Below, in pieces: positions 27,262-35,739 of a DNA stretch of 64,000 nucleotides. Position numbers and translations under genes: made by a program. Below the pieces are notes generated by a model, which did not search any database, was not told the origin of the DNA, and saw only the letters and a list, made by a program, of their open reading frames with translations. Location: positions 4,441,501 to 4,505,500 of the forward strand of contig NZ_JACBZR010000001.1 of the NCBI RefSeq assembly GCF_013408335.1, in the 5' to 3' direction. The stretch comes from Nocardioides panzhihuensis. GTDB lineage: Bacteria > Actinomycetota > Actinomycetes > Propionibacteriales > Nocardioidaceae. The first letter of the stretch is position 1. Every line of letters begins with the position of its first letter.

Positions 27262-27537
27262 TCAGTCGGTGCGGGTCGGCGGCAGGTCGGCCAACCTGGC
27301 GTCGGGATGGGCCCGGACGGCGTCGAGAAGCTCAAGCCAACCCCGCCCGACGTCGTCGAGCCTGTCTTCGGCGACGAGCCGGAAGGCGGCGGCCCGCAGC
27401 ACCTCGACACCTGCCTCTGGCGTACGTCCGGTGGTTCGCAGGACCGTCAGCACGTCCTCCACCGCGTCAGCAGGGGCGGCGGCATCACCGGCCAGCGCCC
27501 ACGCCACCTCCCCCTCGGTCGCGACGCTGTCCCTCAA
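27262..27537 (-). CDS. Small protein of unknown function
   Basis: This 91-residue, Ala/Asp-rich and probably helical protein begins at a TTG that overlaps the GNAT stop codon (TTGA). The overlap and actinobacterial codon use support translation by coupling. No family is recognised. Confidence 0.5.
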   Translation of the reverse strand: MRDSVATEGEVAWALAGDAAAPADAVEDVLTVLRTTGRTPEAGVEVLRAAAFRLVAEDRLDDVGRGWLELLDAVRAHPDARLADLPPTRTD

Positions 27538-28067
27538 AGTTTGATCCAGTAACGCCGGGTGGGGCCATGCCCGTACGCAGACGCGTCGATGACGTCTTGG
27601 AGCTCGCCACCCTGGGACTCGATGGTGCGAGCCGAGGCTCCGTTGTCCTCGTCGCAGGTGATCAGGACGCGCTCCAGACCCAACGCCCGAGCCTCGGCGA
27701 GCACCATCCCCAGCGCTCGCCGGGCGTGCCCCTGGCGACGAGACGAAGGCCGCACGGAGTAGCCGATGTGCCCGCCCACGTTCTCCAAGAACTCGTTGAG
27801 CTCGTGCCGCAGCTGGATGAACCCGACGACCTCACCGTCGTCGGTGATCCAGAAGGTCGAGGCGTGCACCCGTCCGGGCGGCGGCGGCATCGAGACGTCC
27901 CGGTCCCGCGCGGTCTTCCCGACCAGCCGCTCGCACGCCTCCCGAGTCGTGTCGGCGGCCTCCTCATCAGGGATGGAGGCGCCGTCGACGTGCCCTCCCT
28001 CGAACTCTCGGACGGTGGCCGCCCAGGAGTCGTAGAGGTCGAGCGTGGGAAGAACGAGTGCAGTCAT
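27534..28067 (-). CDS. GNAT-family N-acetyltransferase
   Basis: The 177-residue protein starts at the ATG at 28067. It has the acyl-CoA motif A (IGYSVRPSSRRQGHARRALG), which contains the R/Q-x-x-G-x-A pyrophosphate loop. Downstream is the motif B region ERVLITCDEDNGASARTIES. The substrate is unknown. It is followed by the coupled 91-aa gene and preceded by an 80-base gap after the reductase gene. Confidence 0.88.
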   Translation of the reverse strand: MTALVLPTLDLYDSWAATVREFEGGHVDGASIPDEEAADTTREACERLVGKTARDRDVSMPPPPGRVHASTFWITDDGEVVGFIQLRHELNEFLENVGGHIGYSVRPSSRRQGHARRALGMVLAEARALGLERVLITCDEDNGASARTIESQGGELQDVIDASAYGHGPTRRYWIKL

Positions 28068-28147
28068 ACCGCAAGCAGACCAGCCAACGGCCCCTCGAAC
28101 AAACCGATAACGCAGAACCGGGGCCGGACAGGCCGTCCAGGACGGCA

Positions 28148-29236
28148 TCAGCCGTCGATCACCACGGTGCCCCGGGCTCGCGAGACGCACAGGATCATGT
28201 GCCCCTCGCGCTCGTAGTCGGCCAGGGCGTGGTCGCGGTGCTCGACCTCGCCCTCCAGGACCCGCACCCGGCAGGTGCCGCAGAAACCCTGCTGACAGGA
28301 GTACGCCTGGGCCGGCCGCACCCGGCGGACCGCCGTCAACGCCGACTCCTCGGCGCCCACCTCCACCTCGGTCCCGGAGTCGTCGAGGCGCACCCGGAAC
28401 GGGCGGCCGCCGAGCACAGGCGGCGGCGAGAACCGCTCGTAGTGCAGACGGTCGATCTGCGGGTCGGGGATCTGTGCCCGGATCGCGTCGATCATCGGCA
28501 TCGGACCGCAGCAGTAGAGCGCGGCCCCCTCGGGCGCCATCGAGATGATCTTGGCCGCGTCCGGTCTCCGCCTTGTTCCTGGGGCGAACTCGTCGTCGGG
28601 CCACAGCTGGATCTCGTGGTCGCCGACGATCGTCCGGATCTCCTCGAGGAAGGGCATGGTGTCGCGAGAGCGGCCGGTGTAGACGAACTCGTACGGCACG
28701 CCTCGGCGAACCACGTCGCGCAGCATCGGCAGGATCGGGGTGATCCCGATGCCGCCGGCGACGAAGAGGTAGCCGGCGGGCGAGTCGACGAACGGGAAGG
28801 CGTTACGCGGTCCCTTCAGCACCAGCCGGTCACCGACGCCGAGATGGTGCGCCTCGACCGACCCGCCGCCTCCCCCGGCGGTCGGCTCGATCAACCGCAC
28901 GCTGATCCGGTAGGCGGAGAGGTCGTCGGGGTCGGAGTTGAGCGAGTACTGCCGCAGCCTCCCGCTGGGCAGCACCACGTCGACGTGGGCGCCCGGGTCC
29001 CAGACCGGGAGGTCGGCACCGCCCTCGCGTTCGAACCAGATCGCCTTGACGTCGGCGCCCTCCTGGTCGATGCGGCTGACGCGCACGTGGAGGTCACGGT
29101 CGATCCGGCCGAGCGGCCTGCGGCGGCGCCAGGACCGGTAGGCGGCCTTGGTCCAGTAACCCCCGACGACCGCTTCGAAGCCCTTGTAGAGCCGCGAGTC
29201 GGGGATCTCCGGGACGGCGTAGTGAGCCGGCTTCAC
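28148..29236 (-). CDS. Flavin reductase with C-terminal plant-type 2Fe-2S domain
   Basis: The 362-residue protein begins at a GTG that overlaps the stop of the PF10118 gene (GTGA). It has a FAD/FMN-binding beta-barrel (LRQYSLNSDPDD), an NAD site (FVAGGIGITPILPML and YCCGPMPMI) and a ferredoxin end with CQQGFCGTC plus a distal Cys. This is the order of phthalate dioxygenase reductase-type electron suppliers. Translational coupling with a di-iron-like protein points to that protein as its partner. Confidence 0.9.
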   Translation of the reverse strand: MKPAHYAVPEIPDSRLYKGFEAVVGGYWTKAAYRSWRRRRPLGRIDRDLHVRVSRIDQEGADVKAIWFEREGGADLPVWDPGAHVDVVLPSGRLRQYSLNSDPDDLSAYRISVRLIEPTAGGGGGSVEAHHLGVGDRLVLKGPRNAFPFVDSPAGYLFVAGGIGITPILPMLRDVVRRGVPYEFVYTGRSRDTMPFLEEIRTIVGDHEIQLWPDDEFAPGTRRRPDAAKIISMAPEGAALYCCGPMPMIDAIRAQIPDPQIDRLHYERFSPPPVLGGRPFRVRLDDSGTEVEVGAEESALTAVRRVRPAQAYSCQQGFCGTCRVRVLEGEVEHRDHALADYEREGHMILCVSRARGTVVIDG

Positions 29237-30177
29237 TGGCCCTCCGCGAGGGCGTCGGCCCGCAACGCCGCCGGCGACTTGGCCAGGTAGCTCACCGCCT
29301 GGGCGGTCGACCCCTCCTTGGCCGGGTCGTAGGCGGGCAGGAAGAACTTCCAGGTCGCCCACCCGATGCGTACGGCCCCGGGCACCAGTCCGCGGCGCTC
29401 GGCGTCGATCAGCTTGAGCAGACTGGCCTTGGACCGCTTGGCCTGACCCGGCTGCGCCGGATCGAGCGGGGTCGGGTCGTGGTCCATCAGGTACTGCGCA
29501 CCACGCCACCACAGCACGAGCAGCGCGGTGCCGCCGAGCAGATAGGAGCGGACGCGACGCAGGTAGCGCCCGTCGACATGCTGGAAGACGTCGTAGGCCA
29601 CGTTGCGGTGCTCGACCTCCTCGGCGCCGTGCCAGCGCAGCAGGTCGAGCATCGTCTCGTCGGCGCCGGCCTCGTCGAGCGCGGGCGAGTTGAGCACCCA
29701 GTTGCCGAGCACCGCGGTGAGGTGCTCGAGGCCGGCGATGATCGCGGCGCGCTCGATCAGCCACTCCTCCTTGGCCCGTCCGGTCAGGTCGCGGTCGCCC
29801 AGGATCTTGCGGAACAGCGCCTCGATCTCGGCCGCGAAGGGACGTACGTCGAGGCCGTTGGCGGTGAAGTAGTCCTGGACCTCCTGGTGGGCGGCGGCGT
29901 GCACGCCCTCCTGTCCGATGAAGCCGATCACGTCCTCACGGAGCTGGTCGTCCTCGATCAGCGGCAGGATCTCGGAGAACACCTTGACGAACCACCGCTC
30001 GCCCTCGGGCAGCAGCAGGTGCAGCACGTTGACGTAGTGGGAGGCGAAGGCCTCGCCCGGGATCCACACCAGCGGCAGCCGGCTCCAGTCGAACTTCACG
30101 TTCCGCGGGTGCAGGGCCACCTTGGCCGGCTCGTGCCCGCGCTTGCTCTCCTTGCTCCCCTTGCTCCCCTTGTTCAT
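29233..30177 (-). CDS. PF10118-type 'metal-dependent hydrolase', ferritin-like di-iron candidate
   Basis: The 314-residue protein matches the PF10118 family, annotated as metal-dependent hydrolase. The helical core carries ligand-like motifs: E90-x-x-H93 (EGVHAAAH), E151-H152 and EEVEH at 186-190. These resemble ferritin-like di-iron oxygenases rather than hydrolases. Its stop overlaps the start of a 2Fe-2S reductase, and its start overlaps the stop of an epoxide-hydrolase-like gene. Function as an oxygenase or desaturase is therefore likely but unproven. The N-terminal Lys/Ser/Gly repeat is low complexity. Confidence 0.8.
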   Translation of the reverse strand: MNKGSKGSKESKRGHEPAKVALHPRNVKFDWSRLPLVWIPGEAFASHYVNVLHLLLPEGERWFVKVFSEILPLIEDDQLREDVIGFIGQEGVHAAAHQEVQDYFTANGLDVRPFAAEIEALFRKILGDRDLTGRAKEEWLIERAAIIAGLEHLTAVLGNWVLNSPALDEAGADETMLDLLRWHGAEEVEHRNVAYDVFQHVDGRYLRRVRSYLLGGTALLVLWWRGAQYLMDHDPTPLDPAQPGQAKRSKASLLKLIDAERRGLVPGAVRIGWATWKFFLPAYDPAKEGSTAQAVSYLAKSPAALRADALAEGQ

Positions 30178-31013
30178 CGCACACCAGCCTTCTCGACGAA
30201 GGCCGCGATCTCGCCGGCGATCAGCTCCGGCTCCGCGGTCACCACCCAGTGTTCGCCGTCGATGACCTGCGTGGTCAGCGACGGCGCGTACGCCCGGGGA
30301 GCCTCGGTCTGCAGCGGCACCGTCACGTAGGCGTCGTCGCGTGGGGCGATCACCAGCACCGGCACGTCGGTCGGCCGCGGCTCCGGACGGAGCAGCTTGC
30401 CGAGGAAGTTCGCACGGTAGAGCTCGACCCCGTTGACCTGGTCCTTCGTCGGTCGCGACCCGCCACCGACGAACCGGGCGAGCAGACCCGAACGCACCAT
30501 CGCCTCCGGCAGCAGCGGCGCCTGGAAGACGAAGACGTACCAGGAGTGAGCCAGCTGCCGCAGCGAGCTCCGCAGGTGCGTCCGCTCACGCAGCCATGCG
30601 GTCGCCATCCCCAGGTCCGGCCCCGAGATGGAGACGTACGTCGCGATCCGGCTGCTCAGGGCCGGGTCGGTCACCGACTCCCAGGTCTGGATCGAGCCCC
30701 AGTCGTGCGCCGCGACGTGCACCGGCGCATCGGGCGAGACGGCGTCGATGACCGCCTTGAAGTCCGCGGAGAGCTGCGCCAGGCGGTAGCCGCCGGTCGA
30801 GCCGGGAACCCCCGACTCCCCCGTGCCGCGTACGTCATAGGCGACGACGTGGAATCGCTCGGCCAGCACCTCCGCGACTCCGTCCCAGACGGAGTGGTTG
30901 TCGGGGTAGCCGTGGACGAGCACCACGGTCTCCGCGTCGGCCGGCCCGCGCTCGTAGACCGCGAGCCTCAGCCCGTCGGTGGTCTCGACCAGCCGTTTGG
31001 TCTGCTCGGTCAT
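30174..31013 (-). CDS. Alpha/beta hydrolase, epoxide-hydrolase-like
   Basis: The 279-residue fold has the oxyanion motif HGYPDN at residues 34-39. The nucleophile elbow AAHDWGSIQ has Asp104 where lipases have Ser, which is typical of epoxide hydrolases and haloalkane dehalogenases. The catalytic His is in DGEHWVV near the end. It is the first gene of a coupled trio with the di-iron-like protein and the reductase. It might hydrolyse an epoxide made by that system (inference). Confidence 0.87.
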   Translation of the reverse strand: MTEQTKRLVETTDGLRLAVYERGPADAETVVLVHGYPDNHSVWDGVAEVLAERFHVVAYDVRGTGESGVPGSTGGYRLAQLSADFKAVIDAVSPDAPVHVAAHDWGSIQTWESVTDPALSSRIATYVSISGPDLGMATAWLRERTHLRSSLRQLAHSWYVFVFQAPLLPEAMVRSGLLARFVGGGSRPTKDQVNGVELYRANFLGKLLRPEPRPTDVPVLVIAPRDDAYVTVPLQTEAPRAYAPSLTTQVIDGEHWVVTAEPELIAGEIAAFVEKAGVR

Positions 31014-31134
31014 GCGTCCTCCTACGTCGCAGGCATCTCATCCAACAGTTAATGAGACACCCTCCCCGCAAACAATAGCAAGCACTTCTTCGAGGCAGGA
31101 CTCACCCGGGCGCAGAGATCACCGCCGAAAACCA

Positions 31135-31168
31135 CCGGCCCGCCGCAGACAGGTCTGCGGCGGGCCGG
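31135..31168 (-). terminator. Terminator hairpin after ndh
   Basis: A perfect 16-bp GC-rich stem (31135-31150 with 31153-31168) with a two-base loop lies 15 bases past the ndh stop. The promoter of the downstream trio must lie between it and 31014. Confidence 0.8.
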
Positions 31169-31182
31169 TTCGAGAGCCGAGG

Positions 31183-32625
31183 CTACGAGACGCTGCGGGA
31201 GTCAGCCAGGCGCGACTCCTCCGCGGCGTGCTCCTCGAGCTCCTTGCGTCGGGCCTCCACCTGGGCGGCGACCTCGTCCGGGTCGTCGATGAGAGCTGCC
31301 ATGCCACCCGGGACGCGTTCGAGCGCCTCACGGGCGAAGATCTGCTGCATGGTGGTGGTGCGCTCGGAGCGGTCCCTGCCGATGAAGGACATCATCCAGT
31401 GCAACGTCGCGGTGAGCCGGTTGCGGAACCCGGTCATGTAGGCCAGGTGGACCACCAACCAGCCGAACCAGGCGAGGACGCCGGAGAGCTTGAAGCTGCC
31501 CATGCTGAGGACGGCGTTGAAGCGGCTGATGGTGGCCATCGAGCCCTTGTCGAAGTACTTGAAGTCGCCGGGCTCCGGCTTGTCCTTCTGGCGGGCCTTG
31601 ATGGTCTTGGCTGCGTGCTTGCCGCCCTGGATCGCGACCTGGGCCACGCCTGGCAGGTGGTCGAGGCTGATCATGTCGCCGACCACGAAGATCTCGGGGT
31701 GGCCCGGCAGGGTGAGGTCGGGGTTGACCGCGATTCGGCCGGCACGGTCGAGCTCGGCACCGGTCTGCTCCGAGAGCGTCTTGCCCAGCTCGGAGGCCGA
31801 GACGCCCGCGGCCCAGATCTTCGCGATCGAGCCGATCCGCTGGGTCTGGCCGTCCTTGAACTTCATCTCGATGCCGAACTCGTCGACGTGCGTGACCATC
31901 GCACCGAGGACGACCTCCACACCGGCCTTCTCCAGCGCCTTCTGCGCCTTGGCGCCGAGCTTCTCACCGAACGGCGGCAGCACCTGCGGCGCGGCGTCGA
32001 CGAGCACGACTCGCGCCTTCTCCGAGGAGATGTGGGTGAAGTCGTTCTTCAGCACCCGGTGGGACAGCTCGGCGATCTGGCCGGCCATCTCCACACCGGT
32101 CGGACCGGCGCCCACCACGACGAAGGTGAGCAGGTCACCGATCGGCTCGCCGCGCGAGGCGGTCAGCTCGGCGATCTCGAAGGCTCCGAAGATGCGACCG
32201 CGCAGCTCGAGCGCGTCGTCGATGGACTTCATGCCGGGAGCGAACTCGGCGAAGTGGTCGTTGCCGAAGTAGGACTGGCCGGCACCGGCGGCCACGATCA
32301 GGGAGTCGTAGGGAACGTCGATCTGCTGGTTGAGCATGGTCGCCTTGACCGTCTTGGCCTCGGTGTCGATCTCGTTGACCTCACCGAGCAGCACGCTGGC
32401 GTTCTTCTGCCGGTGCAGGATGTCACGGGTCGGCGGAGCGATCTCGCCCTGCGAGAGGATGCCGGTCGCCACCTGGTAGAGCAGCGGCTGGAACAGGTGA
32501 TGGGTCGTCTTCGCGATCAAGGTCACCTCGACGTCGTCGCGGCCCTTGAACGCCTTCGCGGAGAAGAGCCCCCCGAAGCCGGAACCGATGATGACGACCC
32601 GGTGCTTTTCCTGGTCCGCTGACAT
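31183..32625 (-). CDS. ndh: NADH dehydrogenase, type II
   Basis: The 480-residue NDH-2 transfers electrons from NADH to menaquinone without pumping protons. The two nucleotide motifs are visible: VVIIGSGFGGLFSAKA at the N-terminus for FAD and VVVGAGPTGVEMAG near residue 170 for NADH. The C-terminus holds a membrane-associating segment (LAWFGWLVVHLAYMTG). I chose the ATG at 32625, which has GGAGG nine bases upstream; the TTG two codons earlier is too close to it. Confidence 0.95.
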   Translation of the reverse strand: MSADQEKHRVVIIGSGFGGLFSAKAFKGRDDVEVTLIAKTTHHLFQPLLYQVATGILSQGEIAPPTRDILHRQKNASVLLGEVNEIDTEAKTVKATMLNQQIDVPYDSLIVAAGAGQSYFGNDHFAEFAPGMKSIDDALELRGRIFGAFEIAELTASRGEPIGDLLTFVVVGAGPTGVEMAGQIAELSHRVLKNDFTHISSEKARVVLVDAAPQVLPPFGEKLGAKAQKALEKAGVEVVLGAMVTHVDEFGIEMKFKDGQTQRIGSIAKIWAAGVSASELGKTLSEQTGAELDRAGRIAVNPDLTLPGHPEIFVVGDMISLDHLPGVAQVAIQGGKHAAKTIKARQKDKPEPGDFKYFDKGSMATISRFNAVLSMGSFKLSGVLAWFGWLVVHLAYMTGFRNRLTATLHWMMSFIGRDRSERTTTMQQIFAREALERVPGGMAALIDDPDEVAAQVEARRKELEEHAAEESRLADSRSVS

Positions 32626-32943
32626 TGCCAATACCCTCCGCTACCTCAAACAAGAGACCGTTTGAACGTTCCACTCATATTCTGAACCATTCCGGCGGAT
32701 CTGTTCATTCCCGGGTGGGACTACTTGGTCACAGTTGCCAGTCCGCCGCTGAGCATGCGTTTCTGCCGCGTGTCAGTTGTCGGGTCGATACCCGCTCACT
32801 TTAATCTATGAGGGTGACCGGGACCTTGTGCCCTAGTGGTCCATGGCCAGGATCAGACACCTTCAAGTGCGGAAAATCCTTGCAACGAACAACACACAAC
32901 GCGATCGTGTGTATGCGAACCCCCGAGCGCGGAGGAGGAGTCC
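32626..32943. other. Divergent promoter region of ndh and the RsbW-like gene
   Basis: No gene is seen. An AT-richer stretch at 32640-32720 likely holds the ndh promoter. The sequence before 32944 has imperfect ACACA/TGTGT arms at about 32888-32910. No promoter could be assigned with confidence. Confidence 0.4.
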
Positions 32944-33882
32944 ATGCCGTTGAGCCGGCCAGCTCTCCTGCTCCGCACCGGTTCCCGCGCCGTCCAGGAC
33001 GCCCGCTCCTGGGTCCGGGCGGCCTGTGACGAGATCGACCGCGCCGATCTCGCCGAGTGCGCCGAGTTCGGCGTCTCCGAACTGGTCTCCAACGCCCTCT
33101 TCCACGGCGCCGCTCCGGTCACGATCCGGATGCGCGGCACCGTCAGCCACCCCCGCGTGGAGATCCGCGATGCGTCGACCGAGCCACCGCTGCTACCGGT
33201 CCCGCTCGCTCTCGACGACGAGGAGGAGGTCCTGCTGACCGTCGGCCGCGGCCTCTCGATCGTGGCCAGCGTCTCCGACGCGTGGGGCGCCGACATCGAC
33301 GCGTCCGGCAAGACCGTCTGGTTCACCCCGGCCGCGGAGATCGACGAGGGCGACGGGGTCGAGGGCGTGATCACCGGCCCGCCCGGCGCACCACCGAGGC
33401 CCGAGCGCCTCGGCTCCGAGACCGTCGACGTCAGCATCCTCGGCGTACCTGTTGCGCTCTACAAGGGCTTTCAGCATCACTTCCGCGAGCTGAGGCGCGA
33501 GGTGCGTCTCCTCTCCCTCGCACACGCCAACGACTACCCGCTCGCCGCCAGCCTCTCGGCCCTGTTCGGCTCGCTGGAACGCCAGCTCCTCGACGGCCTC
33601 GGCCACGGTCACCTCTCCGGGGTGATCGGCTCCGGCCGGCACCGGGAGACGGCAGACCTGCACGTACGCATGCCGCGGTCCGCGGCCGAGACGATGCGCC
33701 GTTTCCTCGACATGCTCGACCTCATCGACGAGTTCTGCCGCCAGGAGCGGCTGCTCGTCCTGGCCCGCTCCCCCGAGCAGGTCGCCTTCCAGCGCTGGTT
33801 CCTCGGCGAATACCTCACCCAGGCCGCCGGCGGGCGCCCTACCCGCTGGGGCGGGACCCAGATGATCGGCCCGCTCCACTAG
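32944..33882 (+). CDS. RsbW-like HATPase protein with long C-terminal extension
   Basis: The 312-residue protein starts at the ATG at 32944 behind GGAGGAGGAG. Residues 1-130 are a HATPase_c_2 domain: the N-box is in EFGVSELVSNALFHGA and the later glycine motif is in VGRGLSIVASVSDAWGAD. This is the fold of anti-sigma serine kinases. Residues about 160-312 are an extra helical domain with no recognised family. No sigma factor or RsbV partner lies nearby. Confidence 0.75.
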   Translation: MPLSRPALLLRTGSRAVQDARSWVRAACDEIDRADLAECAEFGVSELVSNALFHGAAPVTIRMRGTVSHPRVEIRDASTEPPLLPVPLALDDEEEVLLTVGRGLSIVASVSDAWGADIDASGKTVWFTPAAEIDEGDGVEGVITGPPGAPPRPERLGSETVDVSILGVPVALYKGFQHHFRELRREVRLLSLAHANDYPLAASLSALFGSLERQLLDGLGHGHLSGVIGSGRHRETADLHVRMPRSAAETMRRFLDMLDLIDEFCRQERLLVLARSPEQVAFQRWFLGEYLTQAAGGRPTRWGGTQMIGPLH

Positions 33883-33900
33883 AGGCCGTACGCTGTCGGC

Positions 33901-34341
33901 GTGCTGCGTGAGCATCGCGACCTGCTCGCTCCCATCGCCGCGGGCGGCGCGCTCGGGTCGCTGGCCCGCTGGGGGATCGCGGAGGCGCTCCCCCAGAGCC
34001 CCCAGGAATCGACACTGCCGTGGGCGACGCTCCTCACCAACGTCTCCGGCTGCCTGCTGCTCGGCCTGCTGATGGCTTTCATCCTGGGCCCGTGGTCGAC
34101 GGTCCCGTTCTGGGGCCGCTATCTGCGCCCCTTCCTCGGGGTCGGCGTGCTCGGCGGCTACACCACCTTCTCGACCTACGCGCTCGAGACGTACGCACTC
34201 AGCGGGCATGCGACGGCGCTCGCGATGTTCTACCTGCTCCTCTCGGTGGTCGCCGGGGTGGCCGCCGTCTGGCTCGGGCTGATCCTCGGCCGGGTCGTCG
34301 TGCGCGATAGCGGTCGCCCGGTCGAAAGAGGGCACCGATGA
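33901..34341 (+). CDS. crcB1: Fluoride exporter FluC (CrcB), subunit 1
   Basis: The 146-residue four-helix protein has the family motifs GGALGSLARWG in helix 1, NVSGCLLLGLL in helix 2 and GYTTFSTYALE around the TM3 break. It would form one half of a dual-topology fluoride channel. It starts at a GTG and overlaps the second crcB gene by ATGA; two genes suggest a heterodimer. No fluoride riboswitch is seen upstream. Confidence 0.93.
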   Translation: MLREHRDLLAPIAAGGALGSLARWGIAEALPQSPQESTLPWATLLTNVSGCLLLGLLMAFILGPWSTVPFWGRYLRPFLGVGVLGGYTTFSTYALETYALSGHATALAMFYLLLSVVAGVAAVWLGLILGRVVVRDSGRPVERGHR

Positions 34342-34706
34342 CCGTGCTCCTGGTCCTGCTCGGCGGCGCGGTCGGCGCGCCGGCGCGCTACCTGACCGAC
34401 GTCTACCTCCGGGAGCGGACCGGCGCGGACTTCCCCTGGGGAACGATGGCGGTCAATGCCGTCGGCTCCCTCGTTCTCGGGCTGCTCGCCGGGGCGGCCG
34501 CGGGCGGCGTACTTCCTGCGTGGGTGCTCACCCTGGCCGGCACCGGCTTCTGCGGGGCATTGACCACGTTCTCGACCTTCTCCTACGAGACCGTCCGCCT
34601 TGCCGAGGACGGCCGGTGGCGGTCAGCGGCGCTGAACGTGGTCGGCTCGCTCGCGATCGGTGCGATCGCGGTCAGCCTCGGCTGGGTGGCCGGGTCGGCG
34701 ATCTAG
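34338..34706 (+). CDS. crcB2: Fluoride exporter FluC (CrcB), subunit 2
   Basis: The 122-residue partner of the upstream gene has GGAVGAPARYL, NAVGSLVLGLL and GALTTFSTFSYE. It is translated from an ATG inside the stop region of crcB1. Together the pair protects the cell against fluoride. Confidence 0.93.
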   Translation: MTVLLVLLGGAVGAPARYLTDVYLRERTGADFPWGTMAVNAVGSLVLGLLAGAAAGGVLPAWVLTLAGTGFCGALTTFSTFSYETVRLAEDGRWRSAALNVVGSLAIGAIAVSLGWVAGSAI

Positions 34707-34722
34707 GCCGAGGGAGCCGCGA

Positions 34723-35088
34723 TCAGGCCCAGCCCAGCTGGTGGAGCTTGTCGTCGTCGATGCCGAAGTGGTGGGCGATCTCGTGGATGACGGTGATGCG
34801 GATCTCGGCGGCCAGGTCATCCTCGTCGACACACATCTGCTGCAGCGGTTGACGGAAGATGAAGATCCGATCCGGGAGAGTGCCGCCGTAGAGGTCGTTA
34901 CGGTCGGTCAGCGCCACCCCGTCGTAGAGGCCGAGGGTCTCCTGGGGCTCGCCCTCGGGCGGCCACTCCTCGACGAGCACGACGAGGTTGTGCACCTGGG
35001 CGGCCAGCTCGTCCGGGATCGCGTCGAGCGCCTGGTCCACGAGTGCGTCGAAGCGCTCTGGGCTTATCTCAATCCCCACACCCGCCAT
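34723..35088 (-). CDS. Zincin-like metallopeptidase (PF06262 type)
   Basis: The 121-residue protein has the full zinc motif HEIAHHFGID at residues 102-111, where His102, His106 and Asp111 bind zinc and Glu103 is catalytic. The family is found throughout actinobacteria as a small stand-alone protein and its substrate is unknown. It is convergent with crcB2, with only 16 bases between them. Confidence 0.92.
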   Translation of the reverse strand: MAGVGIEISPERFDALVDQALDAIPDELAAQVHNLVVLVEEWPPEGEPQETLGLYDGVALTDRNDLYGGTLPDRIFIFRQPLQQMCVDEDDLAAEIRITVIHEIAHHFGIDDDKLHQLGWA

Positions 35089-35109
35089 TCTGCCGGGTGA
35101 CAGATACTC

Positions 35110-35457
35110 CTACGCAACCGCTTCCGGAGTATTTTTTCGCAGGTTTGCGCGAGCCTGGCGCTCCAGGTCCCGCTGGTGGAGCTCTCCGTTGCGCGGGCGG
35201 CCGCGGGTGCGCTTGCGAGCGACCACGATTCCCTCGTAGAAAACCTCGCCGCCCCACACGCCGTGCGGCTCCTGCCGGGCGATCGCGCCCTGCAGGCAGG
35301 AGCGCTGCAGCGGGCACGTATGACACAACGCCTTGGCCCGGTCCGCGTCGACGCTGGTCGCCGCGAACCACAGGTCTCCGTCCTCGATCGCGCACGGCAG
35401 CTCGCTCCAGTGCACGCCGGTGGTCTCTCTCGCCGTCGTCACAGACGAACTAGTCAT
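35110..35457 (-). CDS. whiB7: WhiB-family iron-sulfur regulator, WhiB7-like
   Basis: The 115-residue protein has the four cluster cysteines (22, 45, 48, 54), the GVWGGE turn at 67-71 and the AT-hook RGRPR at 85-89. The hook is the mark of WhiB7, the activator of intrinsic antibiotic resistance, which binds SigA at AT-rich promoters. I chose the ATG at 35457; an upstream GTG frame is not needed. The leader upstream is about 150-200 bases, in line with the attenuator leaders known for whiB7. Confidence 0.85.
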   Translation of the reverse strand: MTSSSVTTARETTGVHWSELPCAIEDGDLWFAATSVDADRAKALCHTCPLQRSCLQGAIARQEPHGVWGGEVFYEGIVVARKRTRGRPRNGELHQRDLERQARANLRKNTPEAVA

Positions 35458-35739
35458 CACAGTCCCATCCCCTCGCTGATCCCCGTCGTCAGGGATCCCC
35501 ACTGAAGAGGGTGGTCGGACTGCCTGTCAGTTTTCTGTCAATAGGCAGGTGCTTGGAGCGGTCACGCAGAGTTGAGCTGTCATCTACAACAGGGGATTCC
35601 ACAACATCGCGACCCTGCTGGTACAAACTGTCCACACTAGAGGGAGGAAGGGCTAGGGTTTGCGACCATGCGCTCAATGAGAAAGGCCTCGGCGTCCATC
35701 ACCGTGGGCCACCGACCCGTGGAGGATTTCCACAGACGG

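Noticed and set aside
33883..33900. Fluoride riboswitch before crcB1
   Set aside because: Only 18 bases separate the upstream stop from the crcB start, leaving no room for the aptamer.
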